A DNA stretch of 55,967 nt from an uncultured Clostridia bacterium (GTDB taxonomy: Bacteria > Bacillota > Clostridia > UBA1381 > UMGS1253): NCBI GenBank assembly GCA_934457145.1, contig CAKSHP010000014.1, forward strand, positions 1 to 55,967, given 5' to 3'. This document shows positions 18,393 to 28,400 of this stretch, piece after piece. Each line of letters starts with the position of its first letter. The stretch's first letter is position 1. A program made the position numbers and the translations under genes. The notes beneath the pieces were generated by a model. The model had not been told where the DNA came from and did not search any database. It was given only the letters and a program-made list of their open reading frames with translations.

Positions 18393-19630
18393 CTTATATC
18401 ACCTGCCGCTTTCTTTTTTCTTGCAAAAACGCTTAGCACTATAAATAAAAATATATATGCTCCGCACCACACAAGCTCTTTTAAAACGCTTTCTCCGCAC
18501 ATCAGCTTTTGCATATACGAAAGTCCCACCCCGCCCGGCAAAAACGACGCAGCAGTGCGCACACCCTCAGGAAAGAAATAATTCGGATAAAAACACCCCG
18601 CTATATATGCCTGTACTATTGCCGCCAAAAACTGCAATAAAAGCGCTCCGACCGGATTTAACACGGCTTCGTATAAAAACAATTGCATAGATGCAATCAT
18701 AGCAGCTGCCGGAAATATCGAAATTGCAAACAAAACACACTCCCCGATCCCAACGCCTCTCAGCTCATTTATACCAAAATCCGCCGCATCTAAAATTCCC
18801 CCTGCCGCAAATGCAAACAATAAAATTGTTATACAGGTAAAAATAACATAAACAAAATATAAACAAATCACCTGATAAAACGACTTTATTCCGCGGCTGT
18901 ACAAAACATTAAAAAATGTGATGTTCTGCCTTAAAAAGAATCTGTTGCAGCAAATTCCCCAAAGCAAAAGGAAAATCAATAAAATACTGCACACATAATA
19001 CCCTCCGAGAGACAAAGAATTTGCAACCCCCGTATAGCTTACGGTATATGATTTGTTTCTCGATAAAACAGCATTAAAATACAAAAGATTAAACTTGGTT
19101 ATTTTTCCCCATATATCATCGTCGGCATGAAAATCATGCGCCACATCCTGCATACTGTATACCGATGTTTGCGCCGTTGTAACTATATCTGAAACGGTAT
19201 GCGTAATTTCTTTTGTCAAAATACTTCCCAGACCCGCCGCCAAATTATTTGTAACATATGTTGCCGGTATATTTTCGCCGTTTACAATCTTTGAAACAAA
19301 CTCCGGCGGAATATACACATACCCCGAAATTTCGCGGTTTTCAAGAGCCTTTTTCGCCTCGTCTGCTTCCATATTTAAAAACTCCACGCTAAAACGCGAG
19401 CTGTCAAGATTTTGCAGCGCATAAATTCCTATACCGAGATGCGTCTGGCTCACATCGCCCACTATTCCGATACGTATTTTCTGCTTATCTGCGTTTTTCG
19501 CATGCGAGCGCATCAGCGCCGAAGCAGTTATCATAACCGCCGCAATCGTTATAATCATAATCATTAAAATAACCGGGTAAAACTTTGCGCAGCGTTTAAA
19601 CTGCAATTTAAAAAATCTGCTCTTGCTCAT
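18389..19630 (-). CDS. ABC-2 type exporter permease, proximal subunit
   Basis: A 413-residue membrane protein with the same plan as its downstream neighbour: N-terminal helix (about 18-38), an extracytoplasmic domain (about 40-215; IRIGIVGDVSQTHLGIG and AGLGSILTKEIT) and a C-terminal group of six helices ending VLSVFARKKKAAGDIR. ATGA overlaps link it to the ATPase gene before it and the permease gene after it. The two permeases are diverged, indicating a heterodimeric exporter. Substrate unknown. Confidence 0.85.
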   Translation of the reverse strand: MSKSRFFKLQFKRCAKFYPVILMIMIITIAAVMITASALMRSHAKNADKQKIRIGIVGDVSQTHLGIGIYALQNLDSSRFSVEFLNMEADEAKKALENREISGYVYIPPEFVSKIVNGENIPATYVTNNLAAGLGSILTKEITHTVSDIVTTAQTSVYSMQDVAHDFHADDDIWGKITKFNLLYFNAVLSRNKSYTVSYTGVANSLSLGGYYVCSILLIFLLLWGICCNRFFLRQNITFFNVLYSRGIKSFYQVICLYFVYVIFTCITILLFAFAAGGILDAADFGINELRGVGIGECVLFAISIFPAAAMIASMQLFLYEAVLNPVGALLLQFLAAIVQAYIAGCFYPNYFFPEGVRTAASFLPGGVGLSYMQKLMCGESVLKELVWCGAYIFLFIVLSVFARKKKAAGDIR

Positions 19631-20295
19631 AAACTATTCACCAATTCAGACACGTTTCCGTTAAAATCAAACGGATTTAACACGCCGTTTTTCATAATCT
19701 GCAAATCTTCACACAAAGAAAGCTCGCCTATATCGTGCGTAGCAAGCAAAACCGTTCCGCCGTTTTCTTTAAAATTTTTCAAATACTCTGCAATTTTTTC
19801 TTTGCAAACCAAATCAAGCGCTGCCGAAGGCTCGTCTAAAAGTAAAATTTTCGGATTATGTGCAACAGCACAGCCGATAGAAAGCCTTTTTTGCATTCCG
19901 CCCGACATTTTCATAACCGGCACTTTTAAAAATTCGTCAATCCCAAGCATACCCAAAACACCGCTTGAAAGCGACTTTTTCATCTCATCTTTGCTGTACC
20001 ACAAACTAAGATTATCATTTGCGGAAAGCTCCTCCATAAGAGGCACGCTTTGCGGCACATAACCAACCGTTTTTGCGCGCAGCTTTTCATTTTCCAAAAG
20101 GTCATAATCGCCATATAAGAACCGTCCGCCGCTGCTTTTCAAAACACCTGCCAGAATCTTTAAAAGAGTGGATTTTCCGCAACCGTTGCTTCCCAAAATT
20201 CCAACGCAGCTTCCCGGTTTTATTTCAAGCGATATATCTTTTAGCACTTCTTTTTTTAAATATTTCTTTTTAATTTTTTCCAAAACAATTTTCAT
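19627..20295 (-). CDS. ABC transporter ATP-binding protein
   Basis: A 222-residue ATPase driving the two permeases encoded downstream. Walker A is GILGSNGCGKST (near 34-45), the Q-loop region is GYVPQSVP, the signature is MSGGMQKR, Walker B is ILLLDEPSAALD and the switch histidine is in LATHD. All nucleotide-binding motifs are intact. I place the start at the ATG at 20295 (MKIVLEKIKKKYL), which fits the family N-terminus; the upstream frame runs through a hairpin and lacks a ribosome site. Only a weak GGGT precedes the ATG. The TGA overlaps the next start by 4 nt. Confidence 0.9.
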   Translation of the reverse strand: MKIVLEKIKKKYLKKEVLKDISLEIKPGSCVGILGSNGCGKSTLLKILAGVLKSSGGRFLYGDYDLLENEKLRAKTVGYVPQSVPLMEELSANDNLSLWYSKDEMKKSLSSGVLGMLGIDEFLKVPVMKMSGGMQKRLSIGCAVAHNPKILLLDEPSAALDLVCKEKIAEYLKNFKENGGTVLLATHDIGELSLCEDLQIMKNGVLNPFDFNGNVSELVNSL

Positions 20296-20345
20296 CTTTG
20301 TACCCACATTTATATATTTTTTGCAAATCACTTTTGTTATTGCAA

Positions 20346-20392
20346 ATGCGCCGAAGCATGAAGAAAATCTCTTGCTCCACACTCCGGCGCAT
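20346..20392 (-). other. Stable stem-loop upstream of the ABC exporter operon
   Basis: ATGCGCCG and CGGCGCAT (8 bp) enclose an inner AGCA/TGCT stem, with an asymmetric bulge. It lies in the 121-nt gap between the zinc-ribbon gene and the ABC ATPase gene. There is no T-run on the minus strand, so it is not a normal terminator. No clear promoter was recognised here for the ABC genes. Confidence 0.5.
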
Positions 20393-20416
20393 GCCATGTT
20401 ACTTTATTTCATTTAT

Positions 20417-22246
20417 TTATTCAACATCAAATAAACTGCTGTCTGCTCCACCCGTTAAGTCACTGCCATCAAACATAGTGTTATCGCCTTCAGTCAAAGT
20501 CTCATCTCCTTTAGACATCTGCTTTGTCAAAAGTTCCAGCGCACCGGTTATTTGTGACGGAGCTCCGGCATCTTTTAAGTTTGCAATAATTTTATCAAAG
20601 TGAATTCCCAAATCAGCAGGACTTGCCGAATTCATATCGTCTGCGTCAATATAGTCTGAAGGTTCTTCGTATTTAACCGAATTATCCGCATTTGTGCCAA
20701 CTTCAAGCTTTGCAAACAAGTCATCGCCTTTATAAACAGCCAAACTTCCCGTAAATGAATTTTTATCCTGTTGGTCTGCCGTTAATTCAAGCTTAAGGTC
20801 GCTTAAATTTCCGAGAACTGCAAGCTCTGAGCTTGACAAATTCAAATCGCTTAAAATGCTTGAAATACCGTCGGCAAGCTGCAACGTAACAGTTCCGCTC
20901 AAAAGTCCTTTTTCGATTTTCTTAATGTCTTGATCTTTAATGCTTACCTTTAAAAGCTCCACGCCTTTAGCCTTTAGCATATACTCGCCGTTTTGCTTTC
21001 CGCCGCTTTGAACAGCCGAACCTGAAAACTCAGCGCTCACATTTTCAACATCTGCGCGTATAACAGTTCCAATCTTGTTGCCTTTTTGCAAATTTGCAGC
21101 AAAAATTTCGCCGTCAAATCCTTCAATACAGTCCTTATCTATTCCCAAAGCAACAATCTCACCGACATTGTTTGCCCAAACATTAAACGAAAAATCTTCA
21201 AAATCGGGATCAGAATTTTTAATCGTTTCCAATGCCGAAGTAATAGCGTCTTTATAATCATCTTCGGAAATTGACTCTCCCGCAGCGTTTGCAGCGTCTA
21301 AAACAATTTTTCTCACAGCTTTATCATTTTTTAACTCCGTGAGCACGCTCTTTGCAATATTTTTTGCAGTTTTTGGCGTTATCGTAACTTTAAGCTTTGT
21401 GCACTTTTGTTCTATACCGCCTGCCTCAATTGTATCGGAAGACTTTTTAACTTTATCAATCTGCGAAACAACGCAGTCTGTATAACGGGCAATTATATCG
21501 TTTGCGGTTTTTTCGTCCGGAACAATCTGCTGTATTTTTTCAATCATGTCAAACACTTCGCGTGTATTAACATCGCTTGCACCATCAATAGGCACACGAA
21601 CTGCCTTGTCCATAATACCCGGCAAACTCATATACATTTCTTCGTTTGCAATATCGATTGCCATTTTCGTTTCTGCAAGCTCCGTACCGTTAACAACTAC
21701 CGCATTGTTGCTTTGTATCTTTTCGCCGTCAAGTGCTACCTGACCTTTTAACTCGGCCTCCTTAATCCAGTTTAAATAAGCCGCAGCCTCACTGTCACTT
21801 TTTTCAACGAGATCCCAAACACTATCTCCGATTGTTGCTTTAAGGCTGTAAGAAGCCCCCGATGCAACCGATGAATTTTTCATAATTTCGGTAAAGTTTG
21901 AAATATTTTCAGAATTACTTTTAACAGTTCTCTTTGTCACATGACGCAAATATTTTTCAGGTGACATAAAGGTTTTGCAAAGAAAATTATTAACCAAAGG
22001 CGAGGCAAATGCCGTAACACCCAGCGCCAGAACAAGCACTGCCGCAATAATTGCAGCCAAAAACTTCTTTCCTTTTTTCTTAGGCTTTTTCTCCTCCTGA
22101 GGCATACTTTCTTCTGCCAAAGGCAAATCACTTGTGCCGATCTCTCCTGTCGGCTCGTTATTTTTCATTTCTTCAACCGACGCGCCGCAGCCCGAGCAAA
22201 ACTTTTCACTCTCGCCGATTTCTTTTCCGCATTTAGCGCAAAACAT
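20417..22246 (-). CDS. Zinc-ribbon, single-span membrane protein with large extracytoplasmic domain
   Basis: A 609-residue protein of unknown function. It starts with a zinc ribbon (Cys3, Cys6, Cys17 and Cys20), then an acidic linker, a Lys-rich stretch and one transmembrane helix (about 62-83). About 520 mostly beta-structured residues outside the membrane follow; they are rich in Lys, Asp and Ser, and a repeated LxLxGTVxL-like hydrophobic pattern near 450-520 suggests a LolA/LppX-type lipid-binding or adhesin-like fold, which is a guess. The ATG at 22246 has GGAGGGGG upstream. A promoter lies at 22302-22330. The ABC exporter genes follow 121 bp later on the same strand. Confidence 0.75.
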   Translation of the reverse strand: MFCAKCGKEIGESEKFCSGCGASVEEMKNNEPTGEIGTSDLPLAEESMPQEEKKPKKKGKKFLAAIIAAVLVLALGVTAFASPLVNNFLCKTFMSPEKYLRHVTKRTVKSNSENISNFTEIMKNSSVASGASYSLKATIGDSVWDLVEKSDSEAAAYLNWIKEAELKGQVALDGEKIQSNNAVVVNGTELAETKMAIDIANEEMYMSLPGIMDKAVRVPIDGASDVNTREVFDMIEKIQQIVPDEKTANDIIARYTDCVVSQIDKVKKSSDTIEAGGIEQKCTKLKVTITPKTAKNIAKSVLTELKNDKAVRKIVLDAANAAGESISEDDYKDAITSALETIKNSDPDFEDFSFNVWANNVGEIVALGIDKDCIEGFDGEIFAANLQKGNKIGTVIRADVENVSAEFSGSAVQSGGKQNGEYMLKAKGVELLKVSIKDQDIKKIEKGLLSGTVTLQLADGISSILSDLNLSSSELAVLGNLSDLKLELTADQQDKNSFTGSLAVYKGDDLFAKLEVGTNADNSVKYEEPSDYIDADDMNSASPADLGIHFDKIIANLKDAGAPSQITGALELLTKQMSKGDETLTEGDNTMFDGSDLTGGADSSLFDVE

Positions 22247-22301
22247 AATAATCCCCCTCCTTATTTTCATAAGACAAATTCTGTATCCGTCTTATATATT
22301 A

Positions 22302-22330
22302 ATAATATCATATGTCCGCAAAAATGTCAA
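22302..22330 (-). promoter_or_regulatory. Sigma-A promoter of the zinc-ribbon protein gene
   Basis: On minus: TTGACA (22330-22325), 17 nt, TATTAT (22307-22302). Confidence 0.8.
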
Positions 22331-22392
22331 TTATTTTTGGCTTTTTGTGACTTTTTTTGCATTTTTCCTAAATAAGCAGGCAGTAACAAACA

Positions 22393-22434
22393 AGAAGCGC
22401 GCAACAAAATGAAATCATTTCGCCGCGCGCCCCT
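22393..22434 (-). terminator. Terminator of the giant deacetylase gene
   Basis: GCGCGC arms (22397-22402 and 22425-22430) extend inward to a stem of about 14 bp using G-U pairs; on minus it is followed by TTCTTGTTTGTT. Confidence 0.75.
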
Positions 22435-22466
22435 TTGTAACGCTGACTGTTAATCAGACTGTTAAA

Positions 22467-25400
22467 TTACTGCATTATACCTTCTGCCACATCGGAATAC
22501 TCGGTATAAACGTTTTCTCCGTCTGTATATATTACATACGCTCTGCCGTAATACACATCACCTGCGCTCAGTCCTGCTTTTCTTACAGTGAACTGCGCTT
22601 TGTTTTTCTTGCTCTTTGCAACAGCTTTAATAACTCCGCTTGCACCTATTTCAAGGTTTTCGCTTGTACCCATAAGTATACCGCTCTCAATAACCGTATA
22701 CTTTGTGTCAATATCATGCTCCGAGAAAAATCCCATTCTGCTACTGTCTGCCTGTTTTGCAAAAATCGTAGTGGTATTTTTCTTCTCGGCTGCCGCATCT
22801 CCGTAAACAGCTTCAATTACAGCGTCCGAACTTACATAGAAGCCGTAGCTTTGATTATAGCTTACAACAGCGCCGTCCTTTGTCCAGTATAAAAATACCA
22901 AACCTTCTTCGCTTCTGTCTTTTGCCGTCAGGCTCACACGGTCGTTATATGTGTAACTGCCGCCTTCTTCGTTTGCATTAATTACCGTCACATTATATGT
23001 CTTCGCATCTTTTATAAAGCCTGCAATATACTCTTTATTTGAACCATCTGCATAAACGGTATCTCCTGCATTTAAACTCTGTTTTTCACCGTTTAATAAC
23101 CAGCCGTCAAACGTGTAACCGCATACATACGGTGTGCTTTGCGGCACGCTTGCGCTGCCGCTTCCTCCTGCCATAATCACGCCGTTTATGTTTGTAAATG
23201 AAACATAGTATCCCGAAGAATATACCGCACTTATTGAAATATCGCTTCCCACGATAAAACTATATGTTTCGCTTGTGCTTAAAATTCTGCCTGAATTATT
23301 GTCTTTCCAATACATAAACTCTGCCGACTCATCATCTTTTTTAGCCGTTAATTCTATAGCTGTTCCCACCTTGTATGAACCGGTATATGAAGAACCGAGT
23401 TCATAAGAAACCAAATCAATTACTGCCGACACACTGCCGCCTGCTGCGCTTATTTCAACTGCCGAATACTGCTTTGCAGCAAATTTCACACTGTCGTAAA
23501 CGCTGTTTTCCGCCAAATCAACAAACTTCGGCAAAAAGTCTAATTCATAGCTTTCGTTTGATACAAGTGTGCTCTTTGTTTTAACCGTAATTTCTCTTGT
23601 ATCGTTTGCATTAAATGTCACATCTTCAATTTCAACTATCTCGCCTTTTGAATTTGTAAGCAAAAGATTGTCTGCCTTCAACGAGGATAAAAGCGGTTCA
23701 TGATTAAGCTTAATATTTATCTGTCTGTCGCCTGCGGCAGCGTCCTTTGAAAGCTTTGCGGTAAATGTTTTTGCCGCATACACACTTAAATTATCAATAA
23801 ACACGCCGTTTTCTGCTTTTGTGCCGCTGTTTGCACCTGCATAGTGATTAAAGAATCTCGCATTTTTTTCACCGATAACGGTTGATAAATCAATCGTTAT
23901 AAAGCCGCTTTCATAATAACCTTTGCTGTCCGTCACCGCATCGCCCGTAAGAATAACTCTTGCGCGGCTGTTTGCAAGATCGTCAAAATTCGGAACTGCA
24001 GCTATGCTGTATCTTAACCATTTATTTAATCCCACCGTGCAAACGGTTTTACCGTCAATAACCACATTTCCGTTTGAATTAATCTGCATCACAGTAACCG
24101 GTGACGACGAACCTCTCAGCGCAAATACCATATTTGTTTTCGGATCTTGCAAATAAAGACTTCCTGTCTGATAAAGATTACTCTGACTGTTCGATCCGAG
24201 ATTTAAATTAAGCTGTACATACAAAGCGCCTTCCGGCGAGTCAACATACTGCTTCAAAGCTTTATTATCGCCTATTTTCTCCACGCTTATGTTATTTGCA
24301 AGATTTGAACCGAACGCACTTCCGATTTTAGACACCGATGTGCCCTCGTCATACCCTTCAAAGGTCTCATTGTTTATAACATAAATGTCATCTGCAAAAT
24401 CGCCGAGCGTAACCGTCACGGTTATCTCATTGCTGCTCACGCTTGCTGATTTGGCATAAATTTTGTACTCGCCAACTGCTCTCGGTGTGTTAAATGTAAA
24501 CTCTTTTCCTGTCTGCGCTGTCTTTTCGCCGTTTACATACCACTCAATCGTGCTTTCGTCAATATGCTTTTCAGGCTCTGCTGCGGCAGTAAATTTAACA
24601 TCTTTAACATTTGCTCTTGTTAAATTCGTTTCGCCGTCTGCCGAAATTGTCAGGCTTGTAATGTCAGTTGTCGGTGCGTCTTTATCGTAGAGTTCAAATG
24701 ATACGCTCTTGTTTATAGCGCCGCCTAAAATGTCTTTTGCGTTTTCATTTGCCAAAACGCTGTAAATTCCCTCTTTTGCGTCTGTCGGAAGCTTAAACTT
24801 AAATCCGTCCTCAAATGCGGTTAATTCCAAAACCGAAACGTTCTCGCCCGCCGCATTTTTAACAATTATGCTGTTTGTGTCAATCGATGTCATGTCAATA
24901 TCGTGATTTGCCTTTATATAAACAAATTCACCGTCCGTATTATCGATTGTATCTGTATTTCCGAGCGACAGCACGGTTGTTTTCGGAGTGTAAACCTTTA
25001 TGTCGTCAACATACCATCCGTAAGTTGTATCCTCTGCTTCATAAGTAGTCATTGCTCTGTAGAGTATGCGGCATTGCAATTTTGAAAATGCATTGTCTGC
25101 AAAATCAGTGTCGCTCATAACAACCGAAGTTTTATCAAATGCCAAAACCGAATCATATGCAACGCCGTCTTTATTATAAACACCGTTTAAATATATCTTA
25201 TAGTCATAGCATTTGTTCTCGGCATTTTCGCTCACAACCGCTGTAAAGCTTACCCACTCGCCGTTTTTGTAATATGCGCTTGCAGTTGTGTCATTTCCGA
25301 GCAAAATCGAGCCGTCTTTGTTAAATGCCATAATGCGCGGCAGTTTATAGCCTTTTCCTCTGACCGTCACATCGTATGTAGAACTGTCATCGCCAACCTT

Positions 25401-28400
25401 TCGCATTACCTTTCCTTTAACAACAACCTTTTCATTTGTAGCCGATAAAAGATATGCATTAAGCTGTTGGTTTTGTCCCGCTTTATCTTTGTTATACGAT
25501 TTTGCAACAATTCCGCTGCCGTTCGGATTTAAAACTGCCGTATATCCGCTTGCCGGTACGGTGCTTGTTGTTCCGAAAGCCGAATTCGAGCTTGCATTTG
25601 AAATTGCGTCGCCTGCGTTTTTCGTTTCAAAATCCTCATAAACATGAACTATGTCGGGATAAATTATCGAATCGTTTTTAACCGTCACATCAATCGTGCT
25701 TGCGCTCTTTTGTCCCGCAGCGTCCGTTAATTCATCATTAAACGAAATTGTATATTTTCCCGGCTCTGATGCTGTGGAAAATTTAATTTTAAACGAATCT
25801 GTGCCGATTTTCTCAATAGTTTCGATTTCAGCCGTCTTATCTGTATTTTCGCTCTTTGGTGTAACTGTTATATTTTCTTTTGTAAGCGTGTTTGTGTTAA
25901 TATCATGATTTGCTTTTACTAAAACAGCTCCGCCCTCGCCCGCATCAACTGACGCATCTTTCGAATAAAGCTTAAACGTGCCTGCCTTGTATATCTTTAA
26001 ATCATCAATGTAAACGGTTGTGTCTTTATCGTCAACACCTTTGTTTACGCCCAAAATTCCTCTGTACATTATTCGGCAGTTAAGCTTTGTATCGGTAGAC
26101 GCTAAGCTTTCGTTATCATAAGGCACTGCCGTATCATTTACATACAAAGGCTCGCTTACTTTTGTGCCGTCTGCATTTAAAATGCCGTCGCCGTCAAGCC
26201 ATGCCTTTATATCATATGTCTTATTTTCGGTATTCTCCGTAAGTGCGACAGTATATTCAACCCAGCTTCCTTTTTTAAACATTGCAGCGCCGCCTAAATT
26301 TCCGACGTCAACCTTTGAATTTGCTGCATTAAAATTCAAAATACTTACAAAGTTATAATCCGCTCCGTAGTTACCGTCGGGATTTTGGCTTCTGAGTTTC
26401 ACATCGTGTACGGAAGTTGTGTCCGCTGCGGGAATCATCATTTTACCTTTAACGATTAAAGGCTTGGTTATGCCTGTGCCCGTTGCAGCGTTTATCTGAA
26501 GATAATCCTCTTTCGTTCCCGAATGAACAAATCTTCCGATAATGCCTCTGTCTTCGCTCTCATCAAAAACAACGCCTCCGGTCGACAAATCGGTGTTTTT
26601 CTGTGAAAATCCCGTTCCGGATTTATCGCCTAAAAGATAACCCGGTGTCTTTGCATTAAAATTATCGTCTATAATAATTTCATCGCTGCCTGTCTGGCTG
26701 ATATTTAAAGAATACGTTTTCGTATCTCCGTTTTCAGCCGTAACTTTAATTGTCACGCTTGCGGGAACTTCAACTGTTTTTGAAGGAAGTATTTCAACGC
26801 TTGCATATTTGTCATTTGCCTGCGCCTCAACAGTTGCCGTCACTGCGCTTTCTTCTGCCTTATACTCATAAGAAAGAGTGTCTTTTTTAAAGTTATCAAC
26901 CGAAACGCCGTCAACCGTAAGCGATTTTAAATCGCAGTCATCCGACGGCTGTCTGCTTATGTTTACGGTATATACTTTCAAGTTTCCCTCGCCGTCCGTA
27001 ACTGTTGCCGTAACCTGTGCGGGAAGATCGGTAACTTCTGTTGTGCTGAGGCTCACGCTTGCGTCAGAAGCTTTCGTCTTTGCCGTAATCTTTATCGGAA
27101 GCTCATTTTCGTTTGCCAAAATGTCGTAATCAAATGTATTACTCTCAAAATAATCCGGATTTCTTCCGTTTAAGCCAAAGCTTTCAAGCAAAGCAGATGT
27201 ACCTGCATTTGTAACAGTTGTGCTGCTGTTCGGCAACACCTTCACATATGCATAATTTACTCCGTTTTCTTCAAAAGCCGAAGCCGTTTTTTCCTCTCCG
27301 TTTAAGCTGTAGCCAACCATGCTCCAGCCGCTCAGAATTTCGGTTTTAACTGTCAGCGGATAATTAAATATATCTGCCGGAAGATTTGTGTTATCCGTTT
27401 CCACTTCAACTAAAACTCCGCTGTCCGTTAAATCGGCATACGAAACCGATGCCTGTTTTTCACGAAGATATTTCACAGCCTCTGTATAATTTGCCACCCA
27501 AATCTTTCCTGCATCCTGTTTTGATGCAAGATACTTGTAGTGGTTAATCGCATTATTAATCGTTTGTCCCTGATAACCTTCCGTAACTCCGTGCCACATT
27601 TCAAACAGCCAGCAGCCGTCTGCAATTGCCTTGTCAACTCTTGCGTTTCTTGTTTCATTTGTATCCGGACTGTCGCCAATGCCGAACATCTTTAAATTGT
27701 ACCATTGTCCGACAGCTGTGCCGTCCTCAATATCCATGCTCTGATAACCGCGGTTTCCCAAACGTGCGGCATAGTAATTTTGTTTCACTATTTCATATCC
27801 TGCCGCCGACATCGTGTTGTTTGGCACCGCAAAAGTTATAACATCATTATCCGGAAACCAGTTTTCCAAAAGCTCTTTCGAGCCCGCAATCTCGTCTGTA
27901 ATCTTGTCTATATCCGTTATCACGTCTGTGCGCCCTTCATCGTCTGAAATAGTCGCATGAGTTTTCGTGTGAGAACCGATATCAACTCTTTTGTTTTTAA
28001 CAACGTTTTGCAGTCTTGAAAGTCTTGCCTGATCATTTTCATAATGGCTTGTTATAACCATGCTTGTACCGGTAAGGTTGTATTTTGCAAACTGCTCGTC
28101 TATAAATTCAGCCGTATATATAAAGCCGTCATCATAAACCATAGTCATCATTGCGTCTGCGCCGTTAGCCGTTTTGGCAATTTCCGAGTTAACCTCATTT
28201 GCGCTGCGCTTGCGTGATATGTTTATAGTATATTCCTTTTTTATTCCCAATTCATTTTGGCAAACAACGCTCACCGTTTTCGGAAATTCCGTTACAGTGC
28301 TTTCGCTCACCAAAACAGTTGTATAGCTTCCGAACGGCAAAGCCTCAATGTTTGCCTCGCTTACATTATAATCAAGCTTAACGTCATAAGTCAGAGTATC

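Noticed and set aside
20296..20397. 34-residue N-terminal extension of the ABC ATPase
   Set aside because: No ribosome site at 20397, and the frame crosses a stable hairpin; family N-terminus begins at 20295.
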